64,000 nucleotides of DNA from Streptoalloteichus tenebrarius (GTDB taxonomy: Bacteria > Actinomycetota > Actinomycetes > Mycobacteriales > Pseudonocardiaceae). The stretch's first letter is position 1, and the number at the start of each line of letters is the position of its first letter. A program made the translations under genes and the position numbers. Of the stretch, positions 9,137-20,637 are shown one piece after another. The DNA lies in assembly GCF_024171885.1 (NCBI RefSeq), contig NZ_JAMTCP010000039.1, positions 1 to 64,000 of the forward strand, written 5' to 3'. Under the pieces are notes generated by a model, which was not told the origin of the DNA, ran no database searches, and saw only the letters and a list, made by a program, of their open reading frames with translations.

Positions 9137-10071
9137 TCTCGCTGCGCTACCACGTCGTCTCGATCGCCGCGGTGTTCCTCGCCCTGGCGGTCGGGGTCGT
9201 GCTCGGCTCCACCGCCGTCGGCGGCCGGCTGCTGTCCGGCCTGGCCGGCGACCGGGAGTCGCTGGGCAAGCAGGTGGCCGACCTGGAGGAGCAGCGCAAC
9301 GCGCTGGACGCCCGGCTCGCCGCCGCCGACCGGTTCGCGACGGCGCTCGGGCCCAGCGCCGTGCGCGGCCTGCTCGACAAGCGCACCGTGGTGGTGATCA
9401 GCACCGTCGACGCGAGCCCCACCGACCGGGACGCGGTCGTCGGGCTGGTCCGCGCCGCCGGGGGCACGGTGACCGGCGAGATGCAGCTCACCGACACGTT
9501 CAGCGACCCGTCCAAGGCCGACCAGCTCCGGCAGCTCGTCGCCCGGCTGCTGCCGGCGGGCGTGCGGCTGCCCACGGCCTCCGACCCCGGCACGTTGGCC
9601 GGTGGGCTGATCGGCCCGTTGGTGCTGCTCAACAAGGACAACAACCAGCCGCAGGCGAAGCCGGAGGAGGCCGCGGCAGCGCTGCGCGCGTTGGCCGACG
9701 GCGGGTTCGTGAAGGTGGGCGGCGACCTGCCGCCGGCGCAGCTCGCGGTGGTGCTCAGCGGCGGCAGGGTCGGCGGCGACGCGGCCGGCGACCGCGCCGC
9801 GACGATCGCCCGGTTCGCCACGCAGGTGGACCGCTCGGGCGCGGGCGCGGTCCTGGCGGGGCGCGCGGGCTCGGCCGACGGCGTGGGTCCCGTCGGCGTC
9901 GTGCGGGCGGACACCGCGGCCAGCTCGGTCCTGTCGACGATCGACAACGTGGACACGGCGGCCGGCCGGGTGGTGACCGTGCTGGCGTTGCGGCAGGAGC
10001 TGGAGGGGAGGTCCGGCCGGTACGGCACGGCGGGCAACGCGCAGGCGCCCGCGCCGGAACCGGCGAACTGA
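9133..10071 (+). CDS. steB: SteB-like copper transporter family protein (MctB family)
   Basis: A 312-aa protein with an N-terminal signal-anchor helix (residues ~8-28, VVSIAAVFLALAVGVVLGS), a short coiled coil (~45-70) and an extracytoplasmic domain of the MctB/copper_transporter family. Despite the family name, homologues next to SteA function in cell separation as SteB. GTG 9133 overlaps the steA stop. No metal-binding Cys/His cluster is visible, which argues against copper transport. Confidence 0.87.
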   Translation: MISLRYHVVSIAAVFLALAVGVVLGSTAVGGRLLSGLAGDRESLGKQVADLEEQRNALDARLAAADRFATALGPSAVRGLLDKRTVVVISTVDASPTDRDAVVGLVRAAGGTVTGEMQLTDTFSDPSKADQLRQLVARLLPAGVRLPTASDPGTLAGGLIGPLVLLNKDNNQPQAKPEEAAAALRALADGGFVKVGGDLPPAQLAVVLSGGRVGGDAAGDRAATIARFATQVDRSGAGAVLAGRAGSADGVGPVGVVRADTAASSVLSTIDNVDTAAGRVVTVLALRQELEGRSGRYGTAGNAQAPAPEPAN

Positions 10072-10215
10072 CCCGGCGGGTCGGAGCGCGCCGCGCGGCC
10101 GTCCTGGCAGGTGGGAGGGGCTCCCGGTCCGGCGCCGGTCGGGCGGCGCGCGTGCCCCGACACGGCGACTTCGCCGGTGAGGGTGCTGCGCTCCGGGCTC
10201 GGGGTGATACGGTGA

Positions 10216-12153
<1,938 letters not shown>

Positions 12154-12157
12154 CGCG

Positions 12158-12802
12158 GTGAGCGAGGTCGACGAGTCACCGGGCCGGCACGAGTTCCGGA
12201 CGGTCGCCAGCCGGGACGCCTACCAGGGCCGGGTGTTGGCGCTCCGGGTCGACGAGGTGGTCATGCCAGGGGGCCGCACCGGCGCCAGGGAGATCGTGGA
12301 GCACCCCGGGGCGGTGGCGGTGGTGGCGCTGGACGCCCAGCAGCGGGTCGCGCTGATCCACCAGTACCGGCACCCGCTGGGCCGGCGGTTGTGGGAGCTG
12401 CCGGCCGGGTTGCTCGACGTGCCGGGGGAGGACCCCGTCTCCGCCGCGCGGCGGGAGCTGGCCGAGGAGACCGGCCTGGCCGCGTCCTCGTGGTCGGTGC
12501 TGGTGGACGTGGCGTCCTCGCCGGGCTTCAGTGACGAGGTGGTGCGGGTCTTCCTGGCCACCGGGCTGTCCGAGGTGGAGCGGGACGTGCACCACGGCAG
12601 CGAGGAGGCCGACCTCGTGCTCGACTGGGCGCCGCTGGAGGACGCGGTGCGCAGGGCGCTGTCCGGGGAGATCGTGAACGCGAGCGCCGTGGCGGGTCTG
12701 CTCGCGGCGCGGGCGGTGCGCGCCGGTGCGGCGCCGGCCCGGCCCGAGGACGCGCCGTGGCCCGACCGGCCGCACCGGTGGGCCGACCGTCAGCGGGGCT
12801 GA
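12158..12802 (+). CDS. Nudix hydrolase (ADP-ribose pyrophosphatase-like)
   Basis: A 214-aa protein with a complete Nudix box, pattern G-x5-E-x7-REL-x-EE-x-GL: GLLDVPGEDP then AARRELAEETGL, at residues ~88-110. Family members split nucleoside diphosphates linked to another group, and the layout resembles ADP-ribose pyrophosphatases. GTG 12158 starts 4 bases after the pyrG stop, an arrangement common in Actinobacteria. The 3' end faces a terminator hairpin shared with the opposite-strand gene. Confidence 0.93.
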   Translation: MSEVDESPGRHEFRTVASRDAYQGRVLALRVDEVVMPGGRTGAREIVEHPGAVAVVALDAQQRVALIHQYRHPLGRRLWELPAGLLDVPGEDPVSAARRELAEETGLAASSWSVLVDVASSPGFSDEVVRVFLATGLSEVERDVHHGSEEADLVLDWAPLEDAVRRALSGEIVNASAVAGLLAARAVRAGAAPARPEDAPWPDRPHRWADRQRG

Positions 12803-12825
12803 CCCCGGTCTGACACGCGATGCGC

Positions 12826-12867
12826 AACGGGCTGGCGCCCCACCCTCCGGTGGGGTGCCAGCCCGTT
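12826..12867. terminator. Bidirectional hairpin terminator
   Basis: The stem AACGGGCTGGC (12826-12836) pairs with GCCAGCCCGTT (12857-12867), and the inner CCCCACC (12838-12844) with GGTGGGG (12849-12855), leaving a 4-base loop. It lies between the convergent Nudix gene and the TM2-domain gene, so it probably ends both transcripts. It lacks a clear T-run. Confidence 0.75.
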
Positions 12868-12896
12868 CGGCTTGCTGGGGGCCGCGGTGGCCCGTT

Positions 12897-13400
12897 TCAC
12901 TCCAGGAGGCGTCGGCCGTGGGAGTCGGTGCCGCCGTTGATGAGCAGCACGATGCCGTCGATGAACGGCCACAGCGCGCCCGCGCCACAGGTCACGAAGG
13001 TGACGATGAGCTGGGCCAGGCCGATGCCGACGTGCCCGGTGTAGAAGCGGCCGACGCCGAACGGCAGCAGGATCTGGAGCAGGCCCGCCGCGAGCTTCGA
13101 CTTGCTCGACATCTCGTAGCCGGCCATCGGCACCATCGGCGGGGCCGCCACGACCGGGGGCGGCGGCATCGTCATCGGCATCGACGGCCCCAGCGCCGGG
13201 GGGTGGGGCGGGGGCAGGTCGGCGAACAGCGGCCGGAGTTCGGAGAGGGTGCGGGCCGCGCTGGCCCTGCCCACCCGGTCCTCGTACTCGTGCATCTCGA
13301 GCCGACCGGCGGCGAGGTGTTCGCCCAGGACGTTGATGGCCTGTTCGCGCTCCTGGGTCCCGATGCGGACTTCCCCAGGTCCAGCCGATTCCGGTGTCAC
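12897..13400 (-). CDS. DUF1707 and TM2 domain membrane protein
   Basis: A 167-aa protein. The N-terminal DUF1707 domain (residues ~10-60) has the pattern RIGTQEREQAINVLGEHLAAGRL and EYEDRVGRASAARTLSEL. A Pro/Met-rich linker follows, then a C-terminal TM2 domain (~100-160) with two helices around LAAGLLQILLPFGVGRFYTGH and the FVTCGAGALWPFIDGI segment. Function is unknown; TM2 proteins are small two-helix membrane proteins. It is monocistronic and convergent with the Nudix gene. Confidence 0.88.
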   Translation of the reverse strand: MTPESAGPGEVRIGTQEREQAINVLGEHLAAGRLEMHEYEDRVGRASAARTLSELRPLFADLPPPHPPALGPSMPMTMPPPPVVAAPPMVPMAGYEMSSKSKLAAGLLQILLPFGVGRFYTGHVGIGLAQLIVTFVTCGAGALWPFIDGIVLLINGGTDSHGRRLLE

Positions 13401-13525
13401 GCGGGCACAGTAGCCGAAACGGTGATCGGGGCGTGGCTCGTCGGGGTGGTTCGCGGAGGCCGGGGTTACGCTGCGGGAACGGATCGGCGACGCGCCGCGC
13501 CGGCGCGGTCGGGGAGGCGTTCGAC

Positions 13526-14641
13526 GTGATTGTCGGGATCCCTCGGGAGCTGAAGGTCCGCGAGTACCGGGTGGCGATCACCCCGGCCGGCGTGGTCGAG
13601 CTCGTCCGCCGCGGCCACCGGGTGTTGATCGAGCGGGAGGCCGGCGCCGGGTCGGCGCTGCCCGACGAGGACTACGTCGCGGCCGGCGCGGAGATCGTCC
13701 CGACGGCCGACGACGTGTGGGGCGCGGCGGAGCTGGTGCTCAAGGTGAAGGAGCCGGAGCCGGCCGAGTACCACCGGATGCGCGCCGACCAGACGTTGTT
13801 CACCTATCTGCACCTGGCCGCGAACCGGGAGTGCGTCCGCGCTTTGCTCGACGCTGGTGTCTGCGCGGTGGCCTACGAGACCGTCCAGCTCCCTGACGGG
13901 TCGTTGCCGCTGCTCGCGCCGATGAGCGAGGTGGCGGGGCGGATGGCGCCGCAGGTGGGGGCGCACTGCCTGGAGCGGGGGCAGGGCGGGCGGGGCGTGT
14001 TGCTCGGCGGGGTGTCCGGGGTGGCCGCGGGGCGGGTCGTGGTGATCGGGGCCGGGGTGGCCGGGATGAACGCGGCGGCCATCGCGCTCGGGCTCCAGGC
14101 CGAGGTCGTGGTGCTGGACACCAACGTCAACCGGCTGCGCCAGCTCGACATGGTGTACCGGGGCCACCTCCAGACGGTGACCAGCAATGCCTACGAGGTG
14201 GAACGGGCGTGCCTGTGGGCGGACCTGGTGATCGGCGCGGTGCTGGTGCCGGGGGCCAGGGCGCCCAAGCTGGTGAGCGACGACCTGGTGTCCCGGATGC
14301 GGCCGGGTTCGGTGCTGGTGGACATCGCCGTCGACCAGGGCGGCTGCTTCGAGAGCTCGCGGCCCACCACGCACGACGACCCGACCTTCGCCGTGCACCG
14401 GTCCGTGTTCTACTGCGTGGCGAACATGCCGGGGGCGGTGCCGCACACCTCGACGTGGGCGTTGGCCAACGTCACCCTGCCCTACGTCGTCGCCTTGGCG
14501 GACAAGGGTTTGCGGGGCGCGGTGACCGACGACCCGGCGCTGGCGAGAGGGGTGAACGTGGTCCGGGGGAAGATCGTGCACGCCGAGGTCGCCGAGGCGC
14601 ACGCGTTGCCGCACGTGGGTCTGTTCGAGGCGTTGGGCTGA
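13526..14641 (+). CDS. ald: Alanine dehydrogenase
   Basis: A 371-aa NAD-dependent enzyme interconverting L-alanine and pyruvate plus ammonia. Motifs: the N-terminal [17 protein letters not shown], substrate-site KVKEPEP with TYLHLA, the Rossmann [10 protein letters not shown] near residue 176, and the C-terminal [23 protein letters not shown] 13526 is preceded by GGGGAGG 8 bases upstream; the longer frame from 13394 runs through non-conserved sequence. xerD follows two bases later. Confidence 0.96.
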   Translation: MIVGIPRELKVREYRVAITPAGVVELVRRGHRVLIEREAGAGSALPDEDYVAAGAEIVPTADDVWGAAELVLKVKEPEPAEYHRMRADQTLFTYLHLAANRECVRALLDAGVCAVAYETVQLPDGSLPLLAPMSEVAGRMAPQVGAHCLERGQGGRGVLLGGVSGVAAGRVVVIGAGVAGMNAAAIALGLQAEVVVLDTNVNRLRQLDMVYRGHLQTVTSNAYEVERACLWADLVIGAVLVPGARAPKLVSDDLVSRMRPGSVLVDIAVDQGGCFESSRPTTHDDPTFAVHRSVFYCVANMPGAVPHTSTWALANVTLPYVVALADKGLRGAVTDDPALARGVNVVRGKIVHAEVAEAHALPHVGLFEALG

Positions 14642-14643
14642 CC

Positions 14644-15651
14644 TTGTCCGGTACCGACACCACCGGCGCCGACAGCACCAGCGGCACCACCAATACCGCC
14701 GACACCACCAGGGGCACCACCAGTACCGCCGCCACCGCTGTCGCCGACGTCGTCGCCGCCTATCTGGACCATCTGGCGGTGGAGCGGGGGACGGCGCGCA
14801 ACACGCTCGACTCCTACCGCCGTGACCTGCGCCGTTACCAGGAGTTCCTGGCCGGGCTGGGGATCGGTGACCTGGCGGGGGTGACCCCGGCGCACCTGAC
14901 GTCCTTCCTCGCGGAGCTGCGGGAGGGCGGCCCCGACCGGCCCGCGCTGGCCGCGTCGTCGGCGGCCCGCACCCTGGTCGCCGTGCGGGGGCTGCACCGC
15001 TTCGCCCACGCGGAGGGCCGCGTGCCGGTCGACGTCTCGCGCGAGGTCAGACCGCCCACGCCGCCGCGGCGGTTGCCGAAGGCGCTGCCCGTCGACGACG
15101 TGGTGCGGCTGGTGGAGTCCGCGGGTGGGGAGGATCCGCGCGGGCTGCGGGACCGCGCGCTGCTGGAACTGCTCTACTCGACCGGAGCCCGGATCTCCGA
15201 GGCCGTGGGTCTGGACGTGGACGACGTGGACGCCGAGGAGCGGACCGTGCTCCTGGACGGCAAGGGCGGCAAACAGCGCCTGGTGCCGATCGGTCGTCCC
15301 GCGCTGGCCGCCGTGGACGCCTACCTGGTGCGGGCGCGTCCGGTGCTGGCGGCGAAGGGCCGGGGCACGCCGGCGCTGTTCCTCAACGCGCGGGGCGGTC
15401 GGTTGTCCCGGCAGAGCGCGTGGGCGACCGTGCAGGTCGCCGCGGAGCGCGCCGGGATCACCGCCGAGGTCTCCCCGCACACGCTGCGGCACTCCTTCGC
15501 CACCCATCTGATGGAGGGTGGGGCCGACGTCCGGGTCGTCCAGGAGTTGCTGGGGCATGCCTCCGTGACCACCACCCAGATCTACACGCTGGTGACCGTG
15601 ACCACGCTGCGCGAGGTGTACGCCACCGCGCACCCCCGCGCCCGTGGTTGA
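14644..15651 (+). CDS. xerD: Tyrosine recombinase XerD
   Basis: A protein of about 335 aa. It has the SAM-like N-terminal core-binding domain and a C-terminal catalytic domain with the full Arg-Lys-His-Arg-His-Tyr set: ARISEA (Arg), GKGGKQR (Lys), [10 protein letters not shown] (His and Arg), [13 protein letters not shown] (His and Tyr nucleophile). XerD with XerC resolves chromosome dimers at dif. The first ~30 residues are an unusual Thr/Ser/Gly/Ala low-complexity stretch. TTG 14644, two bases after the ald stop, is the only early start codon I see in frame, and its ribosome site is weak. Confidence 0.93.
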   Translation: MSGTDTTGADSTSGTTNTADTTRGTTSTAATAVADVVAAYLDHLAVERGTARNTLDSYRRDLRRYQEFLAGLGIGDLAGVTPAHLTSFLAELREGGPDRPALAASSAARTLVAVRGLHRFAHAEGRVPVDVSREVRPPTPPRRLPKALPVDDVVRLVESAGGEDPRGLRDRALLELLYSTGARISEAVGLDVDDVDAEERTVLLDGKGGKQRLVPIGRPALAAVDAYLVRARPVLAAKGRGTPALFLNARGGRLSRQSAWATVQVAAERAGITAEVSPHTLRHSFATHLMEGGADVRVVQELLGHASVTTTQIYTLVTVTTLREVYATAHPRARG

Positions 15652-15670
15652 TCCAGCGTGGGCGGTGCGC

Positions 15671-16756
15671 CTACCGCGCGCCCTCGACCGTGGCGGGCAC
15701 GGGCGGAACGATGGCCGGCCCCTTCTCGGCGTCGGGTTCGGCGTCGGACTCGGCACCGTGGTCGTGGGTCGGTGCGGCGACCTGACCCGTCGCCCGGCCG
15801 GCGACCCGGCCGGCGGCCTGCTCGGAGGCCGCACCGGTCCGGCGCATCCCGCTGACCACGCCGAGCACCAGTCCGACCAGCACGAGCGCCACGCCGACGA
15901 GCTGACCGGGGACCACCTCGCCACCGTTGACCGCGGTCACGACCAGCGCGGTGACCGGGACCAGGCTGATGAACAGGCTCGTGGTGGGCGGGCCGAGCCG
16001 GCGCGCGGCGGAGTTCCACGCCAGGACCGCGTACACCGAGCCCGGCAGCGCCAGGTAGAGCAGGGCCGGCCAGACGTCGAGGTAGGCCGACAGGCGGGGC
16101 GCGCCGATCCACCCGGCCGTCTCGGCCACGAAGGCGATGACGAGCAACATGACCACGCCGCCGAGCTGGGAGAGCGTGGTGTAGCGCAGCGGGCTCCACG
16201 CGGGGAAGCGCGCCGCGCCCCTGGTGTAGATCACCCAGCTCAGGACGGCGAGCACCACCACGACGGCGGGCAGGCCGACCGCGCCGTCCAGCACGGCCGT
16301 CGGGGAGCCCTTGCCGAGGACCGTCGCGACGCCGAGCAGCGCCACCACCGCCGACACGGCGAGCAGCGGCCGCGGGCGACCGCCGCCGGCCACCCAGGTC
16401 ACGACCGCGGTCACCAGCGGCATCGTCGCGATGAGCACCGAGACGTTCTGGGCCGGCAGGGGGCCGACCATGGCGAACGAGCCGAGGTTGAACCCGCAGT
16501 AGCCGACCGAGCCGAGGACGACCAGGGCCAGGCCGCGCCCCTCGGTCCTGAACGAGCGCCGCCCCTCGACGGCGAGCAGGATCACCGAGGTGACCAGGGC
16601 GGAGAGGGCGTAGCGGGCCAGCGTCACGTGCACGACGTCCAACTCCCGCATGGCCGAGGAGCCGGCGAAGAAGATCCCGCCCCAGACCATCGTGGTCGTG
16701 ACGGCGAGGGGGACGCCGACCAGTCGTTGTTTCGTCGTTCGTCGAACATCGAACAT
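15671..16756 (-). CDS. EamA family (DMT) transporter
   Basis: A 361-aa membrane protein with about ten hydrophobic helices in two EamA repeats (N-terminal repeat from VTTTMVWGGIFFAGSSAM; second from VVVVLAVLSWVIYTRGAARF). The family exports metabolites, for example amino acids. ATG 16756 gives the usual length; the longer open frame upstream reads through the divergent ArsR-type gene. It ends 19 bases after xerD in convergent orientation. Regulation by the divergent ArsR-like protein is likely. Confidence 0.88.
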   Translation of the reverse strand: MFDVRRTTKQRLVGVPLAVTTTMVWGGIFFAGSSAMRELDVVHVTLARYALSALVTSVILLAVEGRRSFRTEGRGLALVVLGSVGYCGFNLGSFAMVGPLPAQNVSVLIATMPLVTAVVTWVAGGGRPRPLLAVSAVVALLGVATVLGKGSPTAVLDGAVGLPAVVVVLAVLSWVIYTRGAARFPAWSPLRYTTLSQLGGVVMLLVIAFVAETAGWIGAPRLSAYLDVWPALLYLALPGSVYAVLAWNSAARRLGPPTTSLFISLVPVTALVVTAVNGGEVVPGQLVGVALVLVGLVLGVVSGMRRTGAASEQAAGRVAGRATGQVAAPTHDHGAESDAEPDAEKGPAIVPPVPATVEGAR

Positions 16757-16913
16757 GGGCGATAGTCTCGCACCGGTGACCCGTCCGAGGTCAACTCCGA
16801 CCTTTCGGGCGCGCGCCCCGCGACGCCCCGTCGACACCGGCGCTGCCGGCGACCTCGGCGGCGCCGGTCGCGGGCGCGCGGCAACCAACGAGGCGAAGGG
16901 GAGAGGTGGGAAC

Positions 16914-17234
16914 GTGCGCGAGCCGGAGCACCCACGACGCGACGAGATCACGCTCACCGGGGTGTTGCACGCGCTCAGCGACCCGACGCGGCTCGCGGTC
17001 GTCCGGCAGCTCGCCAGGGACGGCGAGCGGAAGTGCGGCACCTTCGAGGTGGGTGTGGCGAAGTCCACGCTGTCCCAGCACCTCCGGGTCCTGCGCCAGG
17101 CCGGCGTGACCAGGACCCGCTGCCAGGCCACCCACCGCTACGTCGCGCTGCGCCGGGACGACCTCGACGAACTGTTCCCCGGCCTGCTCGACGTCGTGCT
17201 GGAGGCGCCCGACGGCGTGGTCGCCGCACGGTGA
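16914..17234 (+). CDS. ArsR-family HTH transcriptional regulator
   Basis: A 106-aa winged-helix repressor. LSDPTRLAVVRQLA begins the domain and VAKSTLSQHLRVLRQAG is the recognition helix region, followed by the wing CQATHRYVAL. Only isolated cysteines are present, not the CVC metal site, so it may not sense metal. GTG 16914 has GAGAGGTGG 5-13 bases upstream. It is divergent from the EamA transporter across a ~157-base region, which suggests it controls that gene. Confidence 0.88.
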   Translation: MREPEHPRRDEITLTGVLHALSDPTRLAVVRQLARDGERKCGTFEVGVAKSTLSQHLRVLRQAGVTRTRCQATHRYVALRRDDLDELFPGLLDVVLEAPDGVVAAR

Positions 17235-17409
17235 GCCCCGCCGGCCGACGGCCACCCGGAGGGGTGGGTTCGCCGCCCCACGACAGGGCGAGCCTTGCTG
17301 ACCAGGAGCGATGCTCGCGGCGCGGCGCGTTGCCGGTTGCGGCGGAGCCGGCCTACGCTGCCGCCGAGACCACCCGTTGATCCCCGCCGGCCGAAGGAGT
17401 CAGGACGTC

Positions 17410-18528
17410 ATGTCGACACCGCAGCCGTCCCTGGGGCGGTCCCGTGGTGACGCCGTGGACCTCGACCTGACGGCCGGGCTCGCGCCGGCGACACCGCCGG
17501 CCCCCCGCGAGACGCCGGCCGCGTCCGCGGCGGCCGCCGCCTCCGGGGACGCGGGGGCGGACCGCGAGCCCCGGGGGACCGTGAGGGTCGTGGAGCCCTC
17601 GGGGTCCGTCGGCTCCGGCAGCGCCGGTCCTGTGGGCGCTGTCGGCGCTGTCGCGTCGTCGGAGGCCCTGGAGGACGACCTGGCGGTGGTCGGCGACGGG
17701 GAGCCCGGCCCCACCGGCCGCCCCGCGCGCCACATCCCGGAGCCGCCGGCCCTGCTCACCCACGGGCCCGCCCGCGTGCTGGCGATGTGCAACCAGAAGG
17801 GCGGCGTCGGCAAGACCACCTCCACGATCAACCTCGGCGCGGCGCTGGCCGAGTACGGCCGCCGCGTCCTGCTCGTCGACTTCGACCCCCAGGGCGCGCT
17901 CTCGGTCGGCCTGGGCATCCAGCCGCACCAGCTCGACCGCACCATCTACAACGTGCTGATGGAGCGCGGCACCTCCGTGGAGGACGTCGTGCTGCGCACC
18001 GGGGTCGACCACATGGACCTGCTGCCCAGCAACATCGACCTGTCCGCGGCCGAGGTGCAGCTCGTCGCCGAGGTCGGCAGGGAACAGACGCTCAGCCGCG
18101 TGCTGCGCTCGGTGATCGGCCAGTACGACTACGTGCTCGTGGACTGCCAGCCCTCGCTCGGCCTGCTCACGGTGAACGCGCTGGCCGCGGCCGACGGCGT
18201 CCTCATCCCGCTGGAGTGCGAGTTCTTCAGCCTGCGCGGGGTGGCGCTGCTGATCGACACGATCGAGAAGGTGCGCGAGCGGCTCAACCCCAAGCTGGAG
18301 ATCACCGGCATCCTTGCCACCATGTACGACCCGCGCACGCTGCACTCGCGCGAGGTCATGGCCCGGGTCGTCGAGGCGTTCGGCGACGTCGTGTTCGACA
18401 CGGTGATCAACCGCACCGTCCGGTTCCCGGAGACCACCGTGGCGGGTGAGCCGATCACCCGGTGGGCGCCCCGTTCGGCGGGGGCCGAGGCGTACCGGCA
18501 GCTCGCCAGGGAGGTGATCGCCCGGTGA
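17410..18528 (+). CDS. ParA family ATPase (segregation/condensation operon)
   Basis: A 372-aa protein. The first ~110 residues are disordered and rich in Ala/Pro/Gly. The rest is a deviant-Walker ParA/MinD ATPase: MCNQKGGVGKTTSTINLG (residues ~124-141), DFDPQGALS (switch I) and LVDCQPSLGLLT (switch II). It is the conserved ParA-like gene just upstream of scpA in Actinobacteria, distinct from the origin-proximal ParA. ATG 17410 has GAAGGAG upstream. It overlaps the next gene by 4 bases. Confidence 0.93.
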   Translation: MSTPQPSLGRSRGDAVDLDLTAGLAPATPPAPRETPAASAAAAASGDAGADREPRGTVRVVEPSGSVGSGSAGPVGAVGAVASSEALEDDLAVVGDGEPGPTGRPARHIPEPPALLTHGPARVLAMCNQKGGVGKTTSTINLGAALAEYGRRVLLVDFDPQGALSVGLGIQPHQLDRTIYNVLMERGTSVEDVVLRTGVDHMDLLPSNIDLSAAEVQLVAEVGREQTLSRVLRSVIGQYDYVLVDCQPSLGLLTVNALAAADGVLIPLECEFFSLRGVALLIDTIEKVRERLNPKLEITGILATMYDPRTLHSREVMARVVEAFGDVVFDTVINRTVRFPETTVAGEPITRWAPRSAGAEAYRQLAREVIAR

Positions 18529-18899
18529 CCCGCCGCGCCCCGCTGCCCGGAGCGGCCGAGCTGTTCCGGCCGACCAGCGCCGTCCCCCGGCGCCCCGGCG
18601 GAGCGGCCCCGACGCCCGGCGCCGACGGGTCGGCCGGTGACCAGCCGCACGCCCTGCCCGACGCCCCCCGGCGCGGCAGCGGCCGGCAGAAGCACGACGC
18701 CAAGATCACGGTCTACGTGTCCGACGACGAGCTGGTCGCCCTGGAGCAGGCGCGGCTGGCCCTGCGGGCGGAGCACGGGCTGGCCGTGGACCGGGGGCGG
18801 ATCGTGCGGGAGGCGGTGGCCGTGCTGCTCGCCGACCTGGACCAGCACGGCGCGGACTCGGTTCTCGTGCGGCGGCTGCGCGCGGAGTCGAACGCGTGA
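18525..18899 (+). CDS. Conserved protein between ParA-like and ScpA
   Basis: A 124-aa protein. The first ~60 residues are disordered and Pro/Gly-rich. Residues ~62-118 resemble a ribbon-helix-helix DNA-binding fold: a short strand DAKITVYVSDDE followed by two helices (LVALEQARLALRAEHG and RIVREAVAVLLADLD). GTGA overlaps on both sides link it to the ParA-like gene and scpA. It may act as the DNA-binding partner of the ParA ATPase; this is inference from fold and position. Confidence 0.8.
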   Translation: MTRRAPLPGAAELFRPTSAVPRRPGGAAPTPGADGSAGDQPHALPDAPRRGSGRQKHDAKITVYVSDDELVALEQARLALRAEHGLAVDRGRIVREAVAVLLADLDQHGADSVLVRRLRAESNA

Positions 18900-19834
18900 C
18901 GACGGCTGAGGACGGGGGTCGCCAGGGCGACCCCGGGCGGAGCGATGCCGTGCCCGCCCCGCCGGACCCACCGGCCCGACCCGACCCCGCCGACGGGACG
19001 GGCGCGGCGGACACACCGGCGGCCGAGCCCGGCTCGGGCCGGTTCACCGTCCGGCTCGCCAACTTCGAGGGTCCGTTCGACCTGCTGCTGCAACTGATCG
19101 CGCAGCACCAGATGGACGTCACCGAGGTGGCCCTGCACCGGGTCACCGACGACTTCATCGCGCACATCCGGTCGATGGGCGACGAGTGGGACCTCGACGA
19201 GACCACCGAGTTCCTCGTCGTCGCCGCGACCCTGCTCGACCTCAAGGCGGCCCGCCTGCTGCCGGCGGCCGAGGTGGAGGACGAGGAGGACCTGGCGCTG
19301 CTGGAGGCCAGGGACCTGTTGTTCGCCCGGCTGTTGCAGTACCGGGCGTTCAAGCAGGTCGCCGCCCTGTTCGGCGAGCTGGAGGCGACCGCGCTGCGCC
19401 GCTACCCGAGGTCGGTGGCGCTGGAGGACCGGTACTCCGACCTGCTGCCCGAGGTCCTGCTGGGCGTGGACCCCGCGCGCTTCGCCGAGATCGCCGCCGC
19501 GGTGTTCCGGCCGAAGCCGCCGCCCACCGTGTCGCTGGACCACGTCCACCAGCACACCGTGTCGGTGCGCGAGCACGTCGCGCACCTGCGGGTCCGGCTC
19601 GCCGAGCTGGGCGGCGCGACGTTCGGCGAGCTGGTCGCGGACTGCGAGCACACGGTCGAGGTGGTCGCGCGGTTCCTGGCGCTGTTGGAGCTGTACCGCG
19701 AGGCCGTCGTCCTGTTCGAGCAGGACGACCCGTTGGGCGAGTTGCGGGTGCGGTGGGTCGGCGGCAGCGTCGAGCAGGCGGTGGCCGCCGCCGAGGCCGC
19801 GCTGGCCAGCAGGGACGAGGAGGAGTACGGGTGA
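18896..19834 (+). CDS. scpA: Segregation and condensation protein A
   Basis: A 312-aa kleisin that bridges Smc heads. After a ~45-residue acidic N-terminal extension comes the family core: FTVRLANFEGPFDLLLQLI, then LDETTEFLVVAATLLDLKAARLLP, and the C-terminal winged-helix. GTG 18896 overlaps the upstream stop, and its stop overlaps scpB, so ParA-like, RHH-like, ScpA and ScpB form one translational chain. Confidence 0.95.
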   Translation: MTTAEDGGRQGDPGRSDAVPAPPDPPARPDPADGTGAADTPAAEPGSGRFTVRLANFEGPFDLLLQLIAQHQMDVTEVALHRVTDDFIAHIRSMGDEWDLDETTEFLVVAATLLDLKAARLLPAAEVEDEEDLALLEARDLLFARLLQYRAFKQVAALFGELEATALRRYPRSVALEDRYSDLLPEVLLGVDPARFAEIAAAVFRPKPPPTVSLDHVHQHTVSVREHVAHLRVRLAELGGATFGELVADCEHTVEVVARFLALLELYREAVVLFEQDDPLGELRVRWVGGSVEQAVAAAEAALASRDEEEYG

Positions 19835-20637
19835 GCGAGGCGCCTCTTTCGCCGGACGGGGTGGTGGGGCGGTCGGCCGCCCCCACAGCGGACGGAGTCC
19901 TGGGCGGGGGCGTCTCGTCCCCGGAGGCCGTCCCGAACGCCGACGGCGCGGCCGAGGATGACACCGCGTCGACAGCCGGCGTGCCCGGAGAGGACACCAC
20001 CGGCCCCGACAGCCCCGTCGGGACGGTCGACGGGGACGGGCCGGAGGCCGTGGCCAGCCCGGAGCGACGGAGCACGGGACCAGAGCTGCCCGACCTGGAC
20101 GACGACGCCGCGCTTGACGCCGCCCTGGAGGCGTTGTTGCTGGTCGTGGACTCGCCGGCCGGGGAGGACCTGCTCGCCGGCGCGCTCGACCAGCCGGTGG
20201 CCAGGGTGCGCGCCGCGCTGCGTCGGCTCGCGGCCGGCTACGCTGAGGGTGACCGCGGCATCGACCTGCGCCGGGTCGGCGAGGGATGGCGGTTCTACAC
20301 CCGCGACCGGTACGCGCCGTTCGTCGAGCGGATGTTGCTCGACGGGCAGCGCGCCAAGCTGACCAGGGCGGCGTTGGAGACGCTCGCGGTGATCGCGTAC
20401 CGGCAACCGGTGACCAGGGCCAGGGTCGCCGCGGTGCGGGGTGTGAACGTGGACGGAGTGATCAGGACCCTGCTGGCCCGGGGCCTGGTGGAGGAGGCCG
20501 GACAGGACCCTGAGACCCAGGGCATCCTGTACCGGACCACGGAGCTCTTCCTGGAGCGGTTGGGGCTGTCGTCGTTGGAGGACCTTCCTCCACTGGCCCC
20601 GCTGCTACCCGAAGTGGATGCAATCGACGATGTCTGA
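19831..20637 (+). CDS. scpB: Segregation and condensation protein B
   Basis: A 268-aa protein: ~85 disordered N-terminal residues, then two winged-helix domains (ALEALLLVVDSPAGEDLLA; TRAALETLAVIAYRQPVTRA; GVNVDGVIRTLLARGLVEEAG). It binds ScpA in the Smc condensin complex. GTG 19831 overlaps the scpA stop by 4 bases; the long open frame upstream is a shadow of scpA. Its 3' end overlaps the rluB start. Confidence 0.94.
   Translation: MSEAPLSPDGVVGRSAAPTADGVLGGGVSSPEAVPNADGAAEDDTASTAGVPGEDTTGPDSPVGTVDGDGPEAVASPERRSTGPELPDLDDDAALDAALEALLLVVDSPAGEDLLAGALDQPVARVRAALRRLAAGYAEGDRGIDLRRVGEGWRFYTRDRYAPFVERMLLDGQRAKLTRAALETLAVIAYRQPVTRARVAAVRGVNVDGVIRTLLARGLVEEAGQDPETQGILYRTTELFLERLGLSSLEDLPPLAPLLPEVDAIDDV

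Noticed and set aside
15644-16765. 373-aa plus-strand ORF opposite the EamA transporter
   Set aside because: Gln/His/Arg/Asp-rich complement of a membrane-protein gene; the minus strand has clear TM helices.
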